From positions 558,001-622,000 of the forward strand of contig CP119313.1 in assembly GCA_029202485.1 (NCBI GenBank): DNA of 64,000 nucleotides. The letters are read 5' to 3'. The DNA is from Candidatus Pedobacter colombiensis. Its GTDB lineage: Bacteria; Bacteroidota; Bacteroidia; Sphingobacteriales; Sphingobacteriaceae. Under the pieces are notes generated by a model. The model was not told the origin of the DNA, ran no database searches, and saw only the letters and a program-made list of their open reading frames with translations. Made by a program: the position numbers and the translations under genes. Positions 62,955-64,000 of this stretch are shown piece by piece; the stretch's first letter is position 1, and each line of letters starts with the position of its first letter.

Positions 62955-64000
62955 ATGATGAAATACAAACCGCTTGCATTTATTGCATTGGTGTTTTTAG
63001 CGGATTCCGCTATTGCTCAGAACAAAAATATCTACCATAAAGGTTGGGTAGATTTTAATAAAAATGGGAAAATGGATGTTTTTGAAGATCCTTCAAAACC
63101 TATTGATGCCCGGGTAAAAGACTTATTAAGTCAGATGACCGTTGACGAAAAAACTTGTCAGACAGCCACATTATATGGCTATGGTAGGGTATTGAAAGAT
63201 GAAATGCCAACTGCCGAATGGAAAACAAAGATCTGGAAAGATGGTATTGCAAATATAGATGAGGAGTTAAACAGTCTCCCATATAATAAAAAGGCTGTAA
63301 CAGAATATTCTTTCCCTTTTAGCAAACATGCCAATGCCATCAATACCGTACAAAAATGGTTTGTGGAGGAAACGCGTTTGGGCATTCCTGTAGATTTTAG
63401 TAATGAAGGGATTCATGGCTTGTGCCACGATAGGGCTACTCCTTTTCCTGCTCCCGTAAATATTGGCAGCACATGGAATAAAAAACTGGTGTATCAGGCA
63501 GGAAGTATTGTAGGTCGAGAAGCCAGAGCTTTAGGCTATACCAATGTGTATGCACCAATACTTGATGTGGCTAGAGATCAACGTTGGGGCAGGGTAGTGG
63601 AATGTTATGCTGAAGATCCATTCCTGATTGCAGAGTTGGGCAAGCAAATGACATTAGGGATTCAGGACCAGGGGACCGCTGCTACATTAAAGCATTATGC
63701 TGTATATAGTGTGCCTAAAGGCGGACGGGATGGTCAGGCACGTACTGACCCACATGTGGCTCCAAGAGAAATGCACGAGATGTTTCTTTATCCATTTAGA
63801 AGGGTGATACAGGAAGCCAAGCCAATGGGGATCATGAGTAGCTATAACGATTGGAATGGAGAACCAATAACGGGAAGTTATTACTTCCTGACCGAGCTTT
63901 TGCGTAAACAATTTGGCTTTGATGGTTATGTGGTTTCGGATAGCGAGGCTGTAGAATTTCTTTCGGGTAAACATCATGTTGCTGAAGATTACAAAGAGGC
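62955..64000 (+). CDS. GH3 family glycoside hydrolase, cut by the window edge
   Basis: The first 348 residues of a GH3 enzyme that runs off the right end of the window. Signal peptide MMKYKPLAFIALVFLADSAIAQ. A short EF-hand-like stretch ('WVDFNKNGKMDVFEDPSKP') comes before the barrel, which shows 'IPVDFSNEGIHGLCHD', 'TNVYAPILDVARDQRWGRVV' and 'GTAATLKHYAVYS'. The nucleophile Asp lies in 'GYVVSDSEAVEFL' (about residue 329). GH3 enzymes are beta-glucosidases, beta-xylosidases or N-acetyl-beta-glucosaminidases; the missing C-terminal half would help decide. It may serve the glycosaminoglycan locus, but the PP-loop gene and a terminator lie between. ATG 62958 is an alternative start. Confidence 0.9.
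   Translation, partial: MMKYKPLAFIALVFLADSAIAQNKNIYHKGWVDFNKNGKMDVFEDPSKPIDARVKDLLSQMTVDEKTCQTATLYGYGRVLKDEMPTAEWKTKIWKDGIANIDEELNSLPYNKKAVTEYSFPFSKHANAINTVQKWFVEETRLGIPVDFSNEGIHGLCHDRATPFPAPVNIGSTWNKKLVYQAGSIVGREARALGYTNVYAPILDVARDQRWGRVVECYAEDPFLIAELGKQMTLGIQDQGTAATLKHYAVYSVPKGGRDGQARTDPHVAPREMHEMFLYPFRRVIQEAKPMGIMSSYNDWNGEPITGSYYFLTELLRKQFGFDGYVVSDSEAVEFLSGKHHVAEDYKE

Overview
The window comes from a member of the Bacteroidota, most likely a Pedobacter-like genus of the Sphingobacteriaceae. The signs are three SusC/SusD pairs, two ECF sigma/FecR pairs, a hybrid two-component regulator, TAnnTTTG-type -7 promoter boxes, and a chondroitin AC lyase that keeps the residue numbering I know for the Pedobacter heparinus enzyme. 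No rRNA, CRISPR array, transposase or integrase was found.

Layout. 1-5.4 kb is core genome: an AraC regulator, two exported unknowns, the rpsF-rpsR-rplI operon with promoter and terminator, a small PH-like protein and mtgA. 5.4-14.9 kb is a compact locus: ECF sigma, FecR, STN-type SusC, SusD, lipoprotein cyanophycinase, isoaspartyl peptidase and a second cyanophycinase. It reads as a dedicated uptake and degradation system for cyanophycin or a similar beta-aspartyl polymer, built like a polysaccharide utilization locus but for a polypeptide. 15-18.9 kb holds conserved genes: a YycJ-type metallo-hydrolase and two Hdr-like iron-sulfur proteins. 19-21.8 kb is an AT-rich, gene-poor stretch between two copies of tRNA-Phe, with an 11-bp-period repeat array, a tRNA 3'-end-like fragment and a single-gene segment bounded by inverted repeats. 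21.8-23.5 kb has a frameshifted HEPN-domain gene and a small HTH/coiled-coil gene, separated by a 141-bp imperfect palindrome.

23.7-38.9 kb is a second ECF sigma/FecR/SusC/SusD locus of unknown substrate. It ends in a tandem array of four thioredoxin-fold (TlpA-like) genes. The copies are almost identical except for short clustered patches of amino-acid change, and one copy is frameshifted. The repeat unit also carries the 3' end of the upstream lipoprotein gene and a 19-bp perfect hairpin.

39-64 kb starts with a convergent MG2/plug-like surface protein, then a hybrid two-component sensor and a glycosaminoglycan locus: an ABC-type PL8 lyase, a sulfatase, an AC-type PL8 lyase (cslA), SusC, a SusD with a nested domain insertion, a DUF5017 lipoprotein, a GH29 fucosidase and a GH88 unsaturated glucuronyl hydrolase. 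A separate PP-loop ATPase gene and a truncated GH3 glycosidase follow. The enzyme set fits chondroitin/dermatan sulfate or hyaluronan, and the fucosidase raises the possibility of a fucosylated chondroitin sulfate. The strongest candidates for something new are the cyanophycin-type SusCD locus, the patch-diversified TlpA array, the SusD with nested insertion, and the palindrome and repeat structures around the tRNA-Phe island.
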